DNA of 29,057 nt from Schoenoplectus triqueter (GCA_964058805.1 CAXKVV010001008.1:1-29057); one strand, 5' to 3'; numbered from the stretch's first letter, positions 11,228 through 22,319 are shown. The notes: generated by a model not told the origin, from the sequence alone. Numbers and translations are program-made.

Positions 11228-11533
11228 TGAAGATGAATTATGATGATTATTGATGATGAAGATGAATGATGATGATTGTTGATGACGAAGGTGAATGATG
11301 ATGATTATTGATGACGAAGATGAATGGTTATGATTATTGATGATGAAGATTAGTGATGATGATTATTGATGATGATGATTATTGAGGATGAAGATGAATG
11401 ATGATGATTATTGATGACGAAGGTGAATGATGATGATTATTGATGATGAAGATGAATGGTTATGATTATTGATGATGAAGATTAGTGATGATGATTATTG
11501 ATGACGAAGGTGAATGATGATGATTATTGATGA
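11228..11533 (+). repeat. 29-bp minisatellite (GATGATGATTATTGATGA...)
   Basis: About ten tandem units with a 29-bp period follow the pattern GATGATGATTATTGATGA, then YGAAGRTGAAT. Variants TGGTTATGATT and GATTAGTGATG alternate in a higher-order manner. The offset between successive TTGATG words measures 29 bp repeatedly. It lies between the divergent genes A and B. No reading frame of note runs through it. Confidence 0.85.
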
Positions 11534-11880
11534 ACAATTAATTGCGAAACAAATATCAACAAAAATTGATCACTAATATTAAACGAGTTTAAATTAAAAT
11601 GAATATCAAATAATTAAATATTGTTCAATTTCTCTATAATTTAAATTCAAACTTATCATCTTCATTTCAAAATAAATACCAATTAATTACATAATAATCA
11701 ATTTCTCTATTTAATTCAAACTTAAATGAATTATCTTAACTTAAATAATACATGGAGAAATTAAATAGAATCCTTGTACAAATCTCAAAATTTTAATAAA
11801 CATTTTTTATATATAATTACTTTGTAATTTAGATAATATAATTTACACTTATCATTATTATTATTATTATTTGTCTTTTT
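11534..11880. other. AT-rich spacer with nothing recognised
   Basis: This is low-complexity AT-rich sequence ending in an ATT microsatellite (about 11853-11871). No gene or transposon end was seen. Confidence 0.5.
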
Positions 11881-12836
11881 TATAATGTTGTCCATCTCCC
11901 AAAAACGCATCACATCCTCTGCTGAGCTCAGCTCTCTGCTGGGTTATATGGACCGTCAGATCACAATTGAACGGTTATGATGTATAATACCAAAAATCCC
12001 CTTGCTCATCAGAGCCGCTAAAATAAGATCGAACTGCCTAAATCCCCTTGCTCATTAGAAACCCCAGCTCTAAATCCTATTAGCTCTAAATCCTATTACC
12101 TCCCAAAACCCTCTCTCTCTCGGTGAAGAACTTCGCCTCTCTCGACTCTCATTTTACTCCGCCCTTGAATCATCCCGCACGCAACCAAAACCCCTCTCTC
12201 TCGGTGGAGAATTGGCAGATCGATACCCTAGATCCGAAGCCACCAGCTCTATTGGCGGAGAACCCTCGATCGAAACCCTAGCTCTCTAGGTGAAGAAATT
12301 GGCCGACTTCGCTTCTCCTGGTAAGATCTAGTCCCGTGCTCTTATTAGATTACATCCAGTAGTACTCATAGTTTGATTTTGTTCAGTGATGCGAATTTGT
12401 ACTTCCATTTTTGTCATTTGACGATGATGCTCCTGTAATCGACTTACAGAGTTTGATTTGGTACTTCTCTTCATAAACTTGTATAAGACCCGATAGATCT
12501 GAACCCAACATCTATTTTAGATTTGGTGCATTTTCATTTTGGTACATTTTCATTTTGGTTTTGGTAAGTTTGTTTCATTGATAGCCTTTTCCTTTTTTTT
12601 GGTAAGGTTTGCATCTCAATTGCATAATAATATATACTTTCAGTGCTGCATCCTTTTTATTTTTGCATGAACATAGGTTGGCATCCCGTGTGAATTCATT
12701 TTCAGTTCATATACTTGCATCTGTTGGCTATTAGTTAAAAAGGGGGGGGGGGAGAAGTGCCTGACCTGTTAACATACTATTTACTAGTTGAAATACTTAA
12801 TGATTTTTTTTGTTAACAGTCATACGATATTTACAG
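11881..12836 (+). promoter_or_regulatory. leader exon and leader intron of gene B
   Basis: A pyrimidine-rich, more complex stretch (about 11990-12320) carries imperfect direct repeats (AAATCCCCTTGCTCAT twice; AGCTCTAAATCCTATT twice; CTCTCTCTCGGTG-GA twice) and an AAACCCTAG word at about 12273. It ends at a good donor, TTCTCCTG/GTAAGATC (12320/12321). The intron runs to the acceptor TTTACAG at 12836, four bases before the ATG. An 11-base G run sits in the intron at 12742-12752. The layout parallels gene A and gene C, which also have leader introns. Confidence 0.6.
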
Positions 12837-12840
12837 GGTG

Positions 12841-15800
12841 ATGGCAGGACGTTTAACTCGTTCGAAGGCCGCTGCACAGGCTGCTGCCATAGCACGTGGG
12901 CCGGCACCTTCATCTCTGGCAGAGCAGTTGAAGGATTGTGTAACATGGCAGCTGCCGCCTGGTCAAAAGTACGCTACCACAGTACATCCAGACACGTACC
13001 GGGTTTATGAAGCCGGTGTAACTCCCAAACTCTCGTTGAAGCCTGGCACCCCCTTATGGGTCCCAAATACCGACGTCTCAGATGAGGTGACTCCAGCCAA
13101 ACCGGCAAGGACAACCGCCGAGTCAGCACCAACTGAGCCGGCACAAGCCAAGGCGGCATCCGGACGCATGAGGACCAGGAGCAACTCGGCTTCGCAACAG
13201 GCAGAAGAAGGACCTTCCCCAAAGAGGCCTTGCAGGCTACAAGATAAGGAAGATAAGGTAGACACATCTCTTCGATAAATTTTTTCTTCTCGATTAGTGA
13301 TGATAAAGTTAAATTGCATCTTCTGGATGGACATGATTACTAATGGTTTGCTCAATTTATTTCTTATTGGAATAAACTGCTTGGATTTTAACTTGGGCAA
13401 ATTGTTTAATTTAGGCTCAGATAACTGAGCTGACAATCAAGCCTTGTTTTACTCAAATTAAGATTATCCACAAATTTGTGATACACTGTGAACCTCCACC
13501 AGCAGGTCCAAAGATCATTGAAGCCGGCACATGCAGGCCCACCACCAGCACCAACTGAGCCGGCACAAGCCAAGGCGGCATCCGGACGCATGACGACCAG
13601 GAGCAGCTCGGTTTCGAAACAGGCAGAAGAAGGACCTTCCCCAGAGAGCCCTTGCAGGATACAAGATAAGGAAGATAAGGTAGACACATCTCTTCGATAA
13701 ATTTTTTCTTCACGATTAGTGATGATAAAGTTAAATTGCATCTTCTGGATGGACATGATTACTAATGGTTTGCTCAATTTATTTCTTATTGGAATAAACT
13801 GCTTGGATTTTAACTTGGGCAAATTGTTTAGTTTAGGCTCAGATAACTGAGCTGACAATCAAGCCTTGTTTTACTCAAATTAAGATTATCCATAAATTTA
13901 TGATACACTGTGAACCTCCACCAGCAGGCCCAAAGATCATTGAAGCCGGCACATGCAGGCCCACCACCAGCACCAACCGCACCTACTTTGACCAAGGTGT
14001 ATTTTGGACCCAGGCCGCCTCGAGGAAAGAAAAGACCCGCTGAGGAGGAAGTAATCAAGCCGTTGTTTGAAAGCAGGACGTATTTTGGACGCCGGCCGCC
14101 AACACGGAGGAAGTCGAATGTAAGCCGGCCACCAACAACCGAGGACCCACCTGCCAAGCAACCAACCGCCGAGAAACAACCAGCCAAGCCCCCAACCGCC
14201 GAGGACCCACTTGCGAAGCCACCAACTACCGAGGACCCACCTGCCAAGCAACCAACCACCGAGAAACAACCAGCCAAGCCCCCAACCACCGAGGACCCAC
14301 TTGCGAAGCCACCAACAACTGAGGACCCACCTGCCAAGCAACCAACCGCCGAGAAACAACCAGCCAAGCCCCCAACCACCGAGGACCCACCTGCCAAGCC
14401 ATCAGCTGCCAAACCGCCACGTCCAACGCCGCCATCGGCACAAGCCAAGCCACCCCCGGCTAGGTCGGTACTGGCTAAGGCAGCAGCTGCCAGGGCAGCA
14501 CCAGCCAAGCCGAAAAAAGCAGAGCTGGCACAAGCCCAGTCACCACCGGCCGTGATGCCAAAGGCCAAGGCACCACCAGCCAAGCCCCCAACCGTCCAGG
14601 ACCCACCTGCGAAGCCACCAACAACCAAGGACCCACCTGCCAAGCCATCAGCTGCCAAACCGCCACGTCCAACGCCGCCATCGGCACAAGCCAAGCCACC
14701 CCCGGCTAGGTCGGCACTGGCTAAGGCAGCAGCTGCCAGGGCAGCACCAGCCAAGCCGAAAAAAGCAGAGCTGGCACAAGCCCAGTCACCACCGGCCGTG
14801 ATGCCAAAGGCCAAGGCACCACCAGCCAAGGCACCAAGACGCATCCTGACGAGGAGCCTTGCGGCTTTGCAACCGGCTGTAGAAGGTTCGTCGCCGAAGA
14901 GGAAGAGGCCTCGCACGCAACCAAATACTGATGATGAGGTAAATTGCTTGGGTCCCATGTAATCAATTGTAACTTGTAACTTATTTATCTATTCCCGGTG
15001 TTTTGACCACTGTCTGTCGCCTTCCATTTTTTTAATTTTTTACATGCCTTCATCTGTATTAAATCCAAAACTGATTCTAATCATCATCATATAATTAATG
15101 CATTGCCAGGAGTCCGGGGACTCCACTGAAGAGCTGTTGAAACCTTCGGGTGACGAGGACTATAGCCAGTCCGTTCAAGAATCTCGGAACTCGACTGACA
15201 CAGACTCAACCGATGAGCACTTCCAACATTCAACTGCGGTTGAGGATGATGGATCGAGGAGGTTTCGCCTGCAGCACACAGTCCTCTCCCTCAGCTGTGT
15301 GGCTGAAGCCCTGGAAGCAGCTGGACAGGACCTAGATGCAGAAATCGTACTAGGTATGGAGAAACGGACACGGGTCCGTAACAAAAAGGGGGACCAAGTT
15401 CGACGCGGGCGGGGGCTAGCAAAAAAAGCTGAACCAGTGCCGCCACAGGCCAGACCCAAATTGACGGTCGTTGGGGACGGCGAGTTCGCCACGTCACCCC
15501 GATGCACCAAGGTTAAGACCACAATAAGGCTCCTCGCTGTGGAGAACATGCCGGGACCTTACAGGTCGTACAACATGTTCTCGGTTGCTGACAGGTTGAA
15601 GATCCTTCGAAAGTTCCTTCAGAGATACACGTGGGGGCCCGAGGAGAAAGTGAGGCGCTGCTTGGATGTATATGAGGCAATTGCAGCGAGCGTGTACACC
15701 ACTGAACTTACAGAGCGGAGGTCTAATTGCAAGGAGAAATACGGGGACGACAAGGAGGAATGGAAAGAACACCCTCCGCTATGGTGTAAGAATGTGCAGC

Positions 15801-17377
15801 ACTGGAATGGACTCTGTGACATATGGGGTAAGGAAAAATGGGTAAAGAACAGTATCACGGTGCGGGAGAACATGACAAAGGGAGGGCCCATAGTTCATCA
15901 CGTGGGAGGATCACGAAGCATGTATGCGCACAAGGAGTCGTTGGTATGGATACCATTTTAATTATATTACATAAAATATGCATGTCATTGCAAAACCAGA
16001 AATATAAGTGTGGAATGCATGCAAATTGTAGAAAGCTAAGCTTGACGAAGAAGGCGGTGATGTCGGAGTTAAGGAATTGTTTGATGCGACACACACGAGG
16101 AATACACCAAATGGAAGGGTGTACGTCAATGAGAAGGCAAAAAAGGCTGCGGTATAAATAATATTCTCTTTTTATTACAGATAGACTTGTCTTAAATTTA
16201 ATATGTTTGTTTGTTTATTGCATTTTTCTTCAACATTGCTTTTATAATTAAAAAGAGAAAGAGGGGGGAGGGGGAAACAGGCAGCTCATGTTAATAAAAA
16301 GAGAAAGAGGTGAATTAATGATGTCTTTGTGCATCATACATTGCACCTGACCCTAATATCTGTTATGGCATTGGTTATACTTTACCATCTAATCTTACAA
16401 CATGATGCCTTGAAATAAAAAAAAAACCAATTAATTATATGAACTTTTGCTTTTTTGAGTATTTGAAGCTGGTCATGTGTAATTGTTCTAGTGTGTCCTT
16501 CATTCTGATGCCAATTCCTGATTTGATGTGTAATTGTAGGAGTTGTTTGACGATATCAAAGCAGTGTATGGCGGAGAGTTAACTGATGAAGAGCTCTGGG
16601 AGATTGCTGTGGGGGGTGAGAAGCGAGGGAGGCTATTTGGACTCGGGAACCGCTCTAGAGTCAGCAAGAAAAACGCGGAGATCGAGTCGAAACTTCAACC
16701 AGAACCGTCCCCTACAAGAAGCACAGCCACCACTGCAGAGAGTTTGAAAGGTTTGTACACGCGCGAAGATGTAGATGGCCTGCTGGCTGCCCAGGAGAGG
16801 CGACACAAAGCCCAATTGGAAGAACTTCGAAGAAATGACGAGTACAATAAGACATGCATCCAGATGATACTACAAGCTACAGGGATGAATCCTCCAGCCT
16901 TACATGTAAGCTGCTTAACCTCTGTAAAATTTCGTAGTTCTTACTTTCACAGCTTCAAGAGTTAAAATTTGTAGTGATAGTTACCTGTGCATTGGATAGG
17001 ATTTATGTGCATTTACTGGTGGGATTCTATTTAAACCAAGGTTTTGATCACACAATACAAGGTTAACATCTTCAGTTTTTTTGGCTTGATAAAGGGGGTA
17101 AACCCTGTGCATTTCAAGAGTTAACCCTGCCTGGAATTTCAATCAAGAAAAATGTTAAACCTGTGCTTTGCACAATCTGGGCAAGGTTTAGCTCCCTCTT
17201 TTCTTTGACGGCTCAAATTGGTTTAATGGCAATTGAAATTACATAGGTTTAATTTAATTGAGCACTACGTTTATTTGTGTTTGACCTTTGCAGAAACAAG
17301 GACAAGAAGGGGCAACACCTACAGAGCAAGATGATGCTGCCGGGAAGCAAGGACCCCTCGGTGGACATGGACAATAA
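12841..17377 (+). CDS. gene B: large Transposase_24-type protein with Pro/Ala/Lys-rich repeat region
   Basis: Seven phase-0 coding exons join without a stop: 12841-13257, 13506-13679, 13928-14938, 15110-15943, 16032-16151, 16540-16905 and 17294-17377 (about 1,001 aa). Residues 1-534 are low complexity: basic SGRMRTRS-type segments, PPTTEDPPAK/QPTAEKQPAK repeats and a histone-H1-tail-like Ala/Lys/Pro region. KRKRPR near the end of exon 3 is a possible nuclear signal. Exon 4 has an acidic start and, in its last third, the family core with PPLWCKNVQHWNGLCDIWG. Exon 5 has ELFDATHTRNTPNGRVYV. Exon 6 has EELWEIAVGGEKRGRLFGLG, then a short coiled coil. The core aligns with gene A, and the intron after YAHKESL matches gene A's after YQHGQKL. 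Its role in DNA binding is inferred from the family. Confidence 0.85.
13127..13970 (+). repeat. 422-bp tandem duplication containing an exon and intron of gene B
   Basis: Two copies, about 13127-13548 and 13549-13970, differ at only a handful of bases. Each covers the 3' part of an exon (SGRM-TRS...QDKEDK), a 248-bp intron and the start of the next exon (QRSLKPAHAGPPPAP). The duplication created the 174-bp second coding exon with its own splice sites, in frame. The two introns have identical length. Confidence 0.9.
14128..14397 (+). repeat. 90-bp coding repeats (30-residue PPTTEDPPAK unit)
   Basis: Three consecutive, nearly identical 90-bp units start at about 14128, 14218 and 14308. Each encodes PPTTEDPPAK, QPTAEKQPAK and PPTAEDPLAK-like decapeptides, and the last unit varies at its end. 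The length is a multiple of three, so copy changes keep the frame. Confidence 0.85.
14369..14832 (+). repeat. 246-bp-spaced direct duplication within gene B exon 3
   Basis: The segment at about 14369-14586 recurs at 14615-14832 with an offset of exactly 246 bp. Only a few differences are visible (for example GTCGGTACTG versus GTCGGCACTG). Each copy encodes the H1-tail-like Ala/Lys/Pro stretch (AKAAAARAAPAKPKKAE). The near identity points to a recent event, and 246 is a multiple of three. Confidence 0.85.
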
Positions 17378-18179
17378 GTTGAATTTCATGTAAAAAGCCA
17401 CTGGAGGATTTTTAAGCTTGTAATTATTTGATGAATTTATTTATGTAGTAATTAGTACGAAGTACTGGACTGATGTTTCATGTTAGGTTGTTCTAAGTTA
17501 ATTTAGCAAGTACTAGTTGTTCCAATGTTCTAACTGCAAAAAACTGGTTTGGGTTCTTTGGGTATAGCAGCAAACCGAGAAGATTACTCTGGGCTGCTTT
17601 GGTTTATTTGTGAATTTTAAAACTGCGCGTACAAGTTGGGTACGCACCAAAAGGTGTCTGTTAGTTAAGAGGCATGAGCCATTATTTCTGTGGGTAACAT
17701 AACTAGTTTTGTGAATATATCTCTCATCGGTGTGAGTGTTTCAAGAAATAAATAGTAAAATTTATCCCCAATATATATCGACTGAACGAAGACTACCATT
17801 CTCAGAAATTTGCATGGTTTCTCCCATTCGCCTCTTCACTAAGCCGCCGCATTCTCCTTACCATCTCTCCCACTTCATCTATTCTCCGATCTGTTGCTCC
17901 GATCCTCTCCTGATTCTCCTCACTTGTCCGATCCTCTCCTAATTCTCATTCTCCAGAGTATCAACTCTCCCTCTACATAGCTTCTTATATACTTTTATTG
18001 GATCATTGTATAAAAACTGATGATGCAGATTTTGAAGGTCTGAATGAACTAAAGCTTTCTGCTGAGCAAAAGAGAAAGTTTAGAAAGGTTTGTTGAACTT
18101 ATTCCCTATTTAATTTCCAAATGTCCAAATGTCCAAATGTAATTGTCCAAATCTAATTGTCCTCATTACTTAACCAGTA
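17378..18179 (+). promoter_or_regulatory. gene B 3' region, then promoter and leader of gene C
   Basis: Downstream of the gene B stop lies an AT-rich 3' region. At about 17683 is ATTTCTGTGGG, a copy of the subterminal motif. A CT-rich block with the repeated word TCCGATCCTCTCCT (about 17780-17955) looks like a leader. A possible leader exon ends at AGAAAG/GTTTGTTG (about 18089), and an acceptor TTAACCAG ends at 18177, two bases before the gene C ATG. TGTCCAAA is repeated four times just before this acceptor. Confidence 0.5.
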
Positions 18180-21100
18180 ATGGCCGAGGATCGTCAATGG
18201 ATGTACAACCGTAAGTTGTCCAATGGGAAAGTGGATCCGGCCTTTGTTGAAGGTGTGCAGAGGATGGTGAAGCTAGCTTGTTCCAATCCCTCACTTTATA
18301 CCGAGAGAGATAATAAGAAGTATGTTTCATGTCCCTGTAAAAAATGTCATAACTTTTACAGTCATCCGGAGGAAACTGTTAGGCTGCATCTGTATCAACA
18401 AGGTTTCTGTGATAATTATTATCAATGGACACATCACGGAGAGCCGTGTTCCAATCCTCCAACAGCAGCGAATCGGGAGACCGATCGGATGGATGAGATG
18501 CTTGTAAATGCTGCGGGTCCTGATTTCTGTTGGGATGCTCGATACGAAGAAGAGGCACCTAGGGGAAAGGCAAAGGATTTCTTCGACATGCTGATAAAAT
18601 CTGAGGAGCCTTTATGGGAAATTGATTCAGGTTCAACCAAAATTCAATGTGAAAGATACAACGTCTTATCTGCCGTTACAAAATGTCTAGATTTAAAATC
18701 CAAACACAACATGAGTCAGAGTTGCTTTGATGGAATGATGGCTCTAATTAAAGGCATGCTTCCGGAAAAGGAAAATTTACCGGAAAATTTTTACCAATCA
18801 AAGAAAATGGTGAAGGCACTTGGTATGGCATACGAAACAATAGATGTCTGCGAGAAATTTTGCATGTTGTATCACAAGGAACACAAATATAAGACGGAGT
18901 GTGATGTTTGCCATGAATCAAGGTATGAACAATCCAACACCAGTGCAAAGCCTAGGGCGAAAAAGGTCCTTCGCTATTTACCAATCACAGAGAGATTGCA
19001 ACGATTGTATATGACGAAAGAGACTGCAAACCATATGAGGTGGCATGATGAAGGTCCTCGAGAAAATCCCGACATGATGGTGCACCCTGCTGATAGTGAT
19101 GCTTGGCTGGAATTTGATAAGTTACATGAAGATTTCGCCGAAGAGGTTTGTATAACATTGTTTAGATTCTTATTATTTGTCGCTGATGTATATTATAATA
19201 GGAATGCATTTGCTGTAGGTACGTAATGTTAGACTAGGGCTGTCTACTGACGGATTTCAGCCATACAGCTCAAATGCAGCGTCTTATTCGTGTTGGCCGG
19301 TATTTTTGTTCCCTTATAATCTTCCTCCTGGTCTTCTAATGAAAGAAGATACAATCTTTCTTGCCCTGCTTCTTCCTGGACCGACCCATCCCGGCCGAGA
19401 TATCGACGTACTTTTAGAACCCTTGGTTGATGAGCTGAAAATGTTGTGGGTGGATGGAGTTGAAACATACGATGTGTCAAGGAAGCAACATTTCATCATG
19501 AAGGCATCGCTAATGTGGACAGTAAGCGATTTTCCAGCCTACGAGATGCTAAGCGGGTGGGGTACACATGGAAGGATGGCATGTCCTTACTGCATGAGTA
19601 AAATAAAATCCTTTCGCCTCTTCAATGGAATAAAACCAACGTGGTTTGGTTGTCATAGGTGTTTTCTAGATCAAAGTGATGAACTTCGCCAAGATGTGAA
19701 CAATTTCCTAAAGGGTGAGGTCGATAATGATCCGCGACCTCCAATGTTGACGGGGGAGGAAGTGTTGGAGGAATTAAACAAACTAGAACCGATCAAATGG
19801 GGAAAAATAACAAAATTAGACCAAATTGAGGGATATGGACAAACCCACCATTGGCAAAAAAAAAAGCATATTTTTTAGTTTACCATATTGGTCAAAGAAT
19901 TTGCTGCGTCATAATATTGACTTGATGCATTTGGAGAAAAATTTTGCTGAAAATTTGATTTACATGCTCCTTGACGTACCTAACAAAATCAAGGATAATG
20001 TCAAGTCTAGAGCGGACTTAAAACTTTATTGCAATCGACCCTCATTACACCTAACAGAGGATAATCATAAGCCCAAGGCTCCGTACGCCCTAGCTCTCTC
20101 CGAAAAGCGTCAGGTCATGAGGTGGCTTAAGGACCTTGTTAGGTTTCCGGATGGGTATGCATCTAATTGGTCGAGATGTGTCAACCTGACGAATTGCACA
20201 CTAAGTGGACTTAAAAGCCATGATTTTCACGTATTCATAGAGCGTCTTCTTCCGGTTGCATTTCGAGATTTCGTTCCCAATTCAATATGGGATCTTTTAT
20301 GCAGTATTTCAAAGTTTTTTAGAGAAATATGTGCAAAGGAGCTTGACCCGAACCGTGTGGATCAGCTTGAAAAAGAAATTATAAAAACGATATGCAAGCT
20401 CGAAATGGAATTTCCACCGAGTTTCTTCGATTCTATGGAACATTTAGTCATACATGTTGCACGTGAGGCGAGGATAGGAGGGCCGGTGGGTCCCCGATGG
20501 ATGTACGCATGTGAAAGGTATACTTTTCTATTAGGTCTTAATAGGATCATATCATCATCATATCATCAAAATTAAAGTGAAGTTATTACTTGCAGAAAGA
20601 ACAAATATACAAAACTAAAGGTGAAGAACAAAGCACGAGTCGAGGCTTCAATTGTCGAGGCAACTCTCATCCGAGAAATATCTACGTATTGCTCATCTTA
20701 TTTTGCCGAGCAACCAAGCAAGGGAAACCGTAAAAAAGAGGGAACAAAACCTTCAAGAAAAAAATTGTCAATATTTGAGGCGCATGGCCACTCGATAGGT
20801 CGGAGAAACCGAAGAACTCTTGATGCTAAAGAATTTACTGCCGCACACAACTTTGTCCTTTTTAATTGCCCTGAGATTCAGCCGTATTTAGAGTGAGTTC
20901 TTCATTAGACCATATCTTACTCTTTTGTAAATTAGGGTTACTCAATTAGGACAAACTCTTGCTACTGTTGTTATGCTGGTTGGAAATAACTCCATTATAT
21001 GATTGTTGATGTAATATACAGGGAGTTCGATACATTTAAGATCGACTCTGGACAAGTCACATCTAGTAATCCTTTACAAAAACTTCGTGACAGTGATTTT

Positions 21101-21799
21101 GCTGATTGGTTGCGAAAGAGGGTATTGGTTGATCATGATCGCACGATTGATGCTGACATTCGCAATCTTGCATTGAAGCCAGATAAACAAGCAATTTGCT
21201 ATGGTGGATATGAAATAAATGGTTTCAAATTCCACACTAAGACGTACGGTCAAGATAGATCAACAGTAAATAGTGGCGTCTGTATTAAAGGACAATCGGG
21301 CGATAATGAGGCACAACAAGACTACTACGGGGTTCTCCAAGAAGTGGTTGAGTTAAATTATGAAGGAGGTAATAAGGTGCTTCTTTTCAAATGTGATTGG
21401 TTTGACATAATAAATGGTGTTAAGAATGACGAAGAACGTGGCATTGTTGAGGTTAAGCATGCTTCTCGGCTTCGCTACTACGATCCATTTGTGTTGGCAG
21501 TGCAAACAATACAGGTGTATTATCTGCCATATGCGTCGACTAGGGGAGATAGAAAAAATTGGTGGGTGGCCATGAAAACACAGAAGAAAGGAAAGTTAGT
21601 TCTTGGAGACGGTGAAGAAGTTTTTCAAGAGGAACAAACACTTCACCCCAACAATCAATCTGTCAATCCAATTAATCTATTGTCAACAACATCTACTGAG
21701 ATAGAAGAAATAGAAAGCGACAACACTGATAGACTCTTAATCAATGAGTCAAACTTAGAAGAAGAAGATGATGATGATCCATATGCTCGCGACACATAA
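18180..21799 (+). CDS. gene C: CACTA TNPD-type transposase (Transposase_21), one-base frameshift
   Basis: Exons 18180-19145, 19219-20517, 20596-20892 and 21022-21799 join by GT-AG introns. Their total is 3,340 nt, one more than a multiple of three, because of the A10 run at 19856-19865; otherwise about 1,112 aa. Residues 1-90 match Transpos_assoc (CPCKKC at 51-56, QWTHHGE). A C-x2-C pair at 241-244 follows. Transposase_21 spans about 265-570, with STDGF near 331-335, LMWTVSDFPAYEMLSGW, GRMACPYC and, after the frameshift, RHNIDLMHLEKN. A DUF4218-like part (GLKSHDFHVFIERLLP, AREARIGGPVGPRWMY) and a DUF4216-like part (INGFKFHTKTYGQDR, CDWFD) follow, with an acidic tail. The family cuts and joins CACTA ends. 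As written, translation stops at about residue 538, before the conserved HNID motif. Confidence 0.9.
19856..19865 (+). other. A10 run with apparent +1 frameshift in the transposase
   Basis: The frame entering the run meets TAG about 14 bases past it. The frame leaving the run continues the conserved SIFFSLPYW...RHNID segment. A nine-base run would join them exactly. This is either a real slippage mutation, a sequencing or assembly error in a homopolymer, or, less likely, a slippage site used in expression. Confidence 0.8.
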
Positions 21800-22319
21800 T
21801 ATGATACAGTTAGTTTCTTAAAAAAAAGACTCCTTGATTATTTCAACTTTCTGTTAAATGGTATTAATTTGTCTAATTGACATTATGGTTTTGTCAATAA
21901 ATTGGATCAATTTAACCATCCATTCAATTGTGTTGACCAATTATCAATTGATGAATTTTTTTCACCCAATAATGTATACTTGCCTTAAGTCACGGTTTGA
22001 ATAAATAATATTATTTGCATTTTTATTTCAGGTGGCACCATAGGGAGGTGGGGTATGTTACTGGGCTTCAATATGGAGGTCATTGCTTAGCAATGAAAAT
22101 GACAATCCTTAATTTTAAAATTTAACCATCTGTTTTCTTCAACTCCTTTGAATTTATCTTGTAATTTTAAATGATCCATGGACAATTAATTAATATTGTT
22201 AGACTTCTTTTGTCAATCATGTGGTGTGGGATGTACTGTGAAAAATTTCATATATAATTTGAATTATAATTGGAATGGTAAAACAAATATCAACTATTCA
22301 AATGAGAGAAAATATCAGA
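21800..22319 (+). other. 3' region of gene C
   Basis: AT-rich with no further conserved coding sequence. ATTTCAG at about 22024-22030 is a good acceptor, followed by a more complex stretch (about 22031-22095), so a spliced 3' untranslated exon is possible. No polyadenylation site can be fixed. Confidence 0.4.

Noticed and set aside
11228..11533. Regular repeats considered as a CRISPR array
   Set aside because: Units are contiguous with no unique spacers, and the context is a plant transposon.
13828..14958. 376-codon open frame on the minus strand
   Set aside because: It mirrors the Pro/Ala/Lys repeats of gene B exon 3; the product is a Gly/Ala/Val-rich repeat with no family resemblance, while the plus strand has consistent splice sites and homology downstream.
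15175..15891. Several minus-strand frames opposite gene B exon 4
   Set aside because: Shadows of the real coding strand, which carries the conserved Transposase_24 core.
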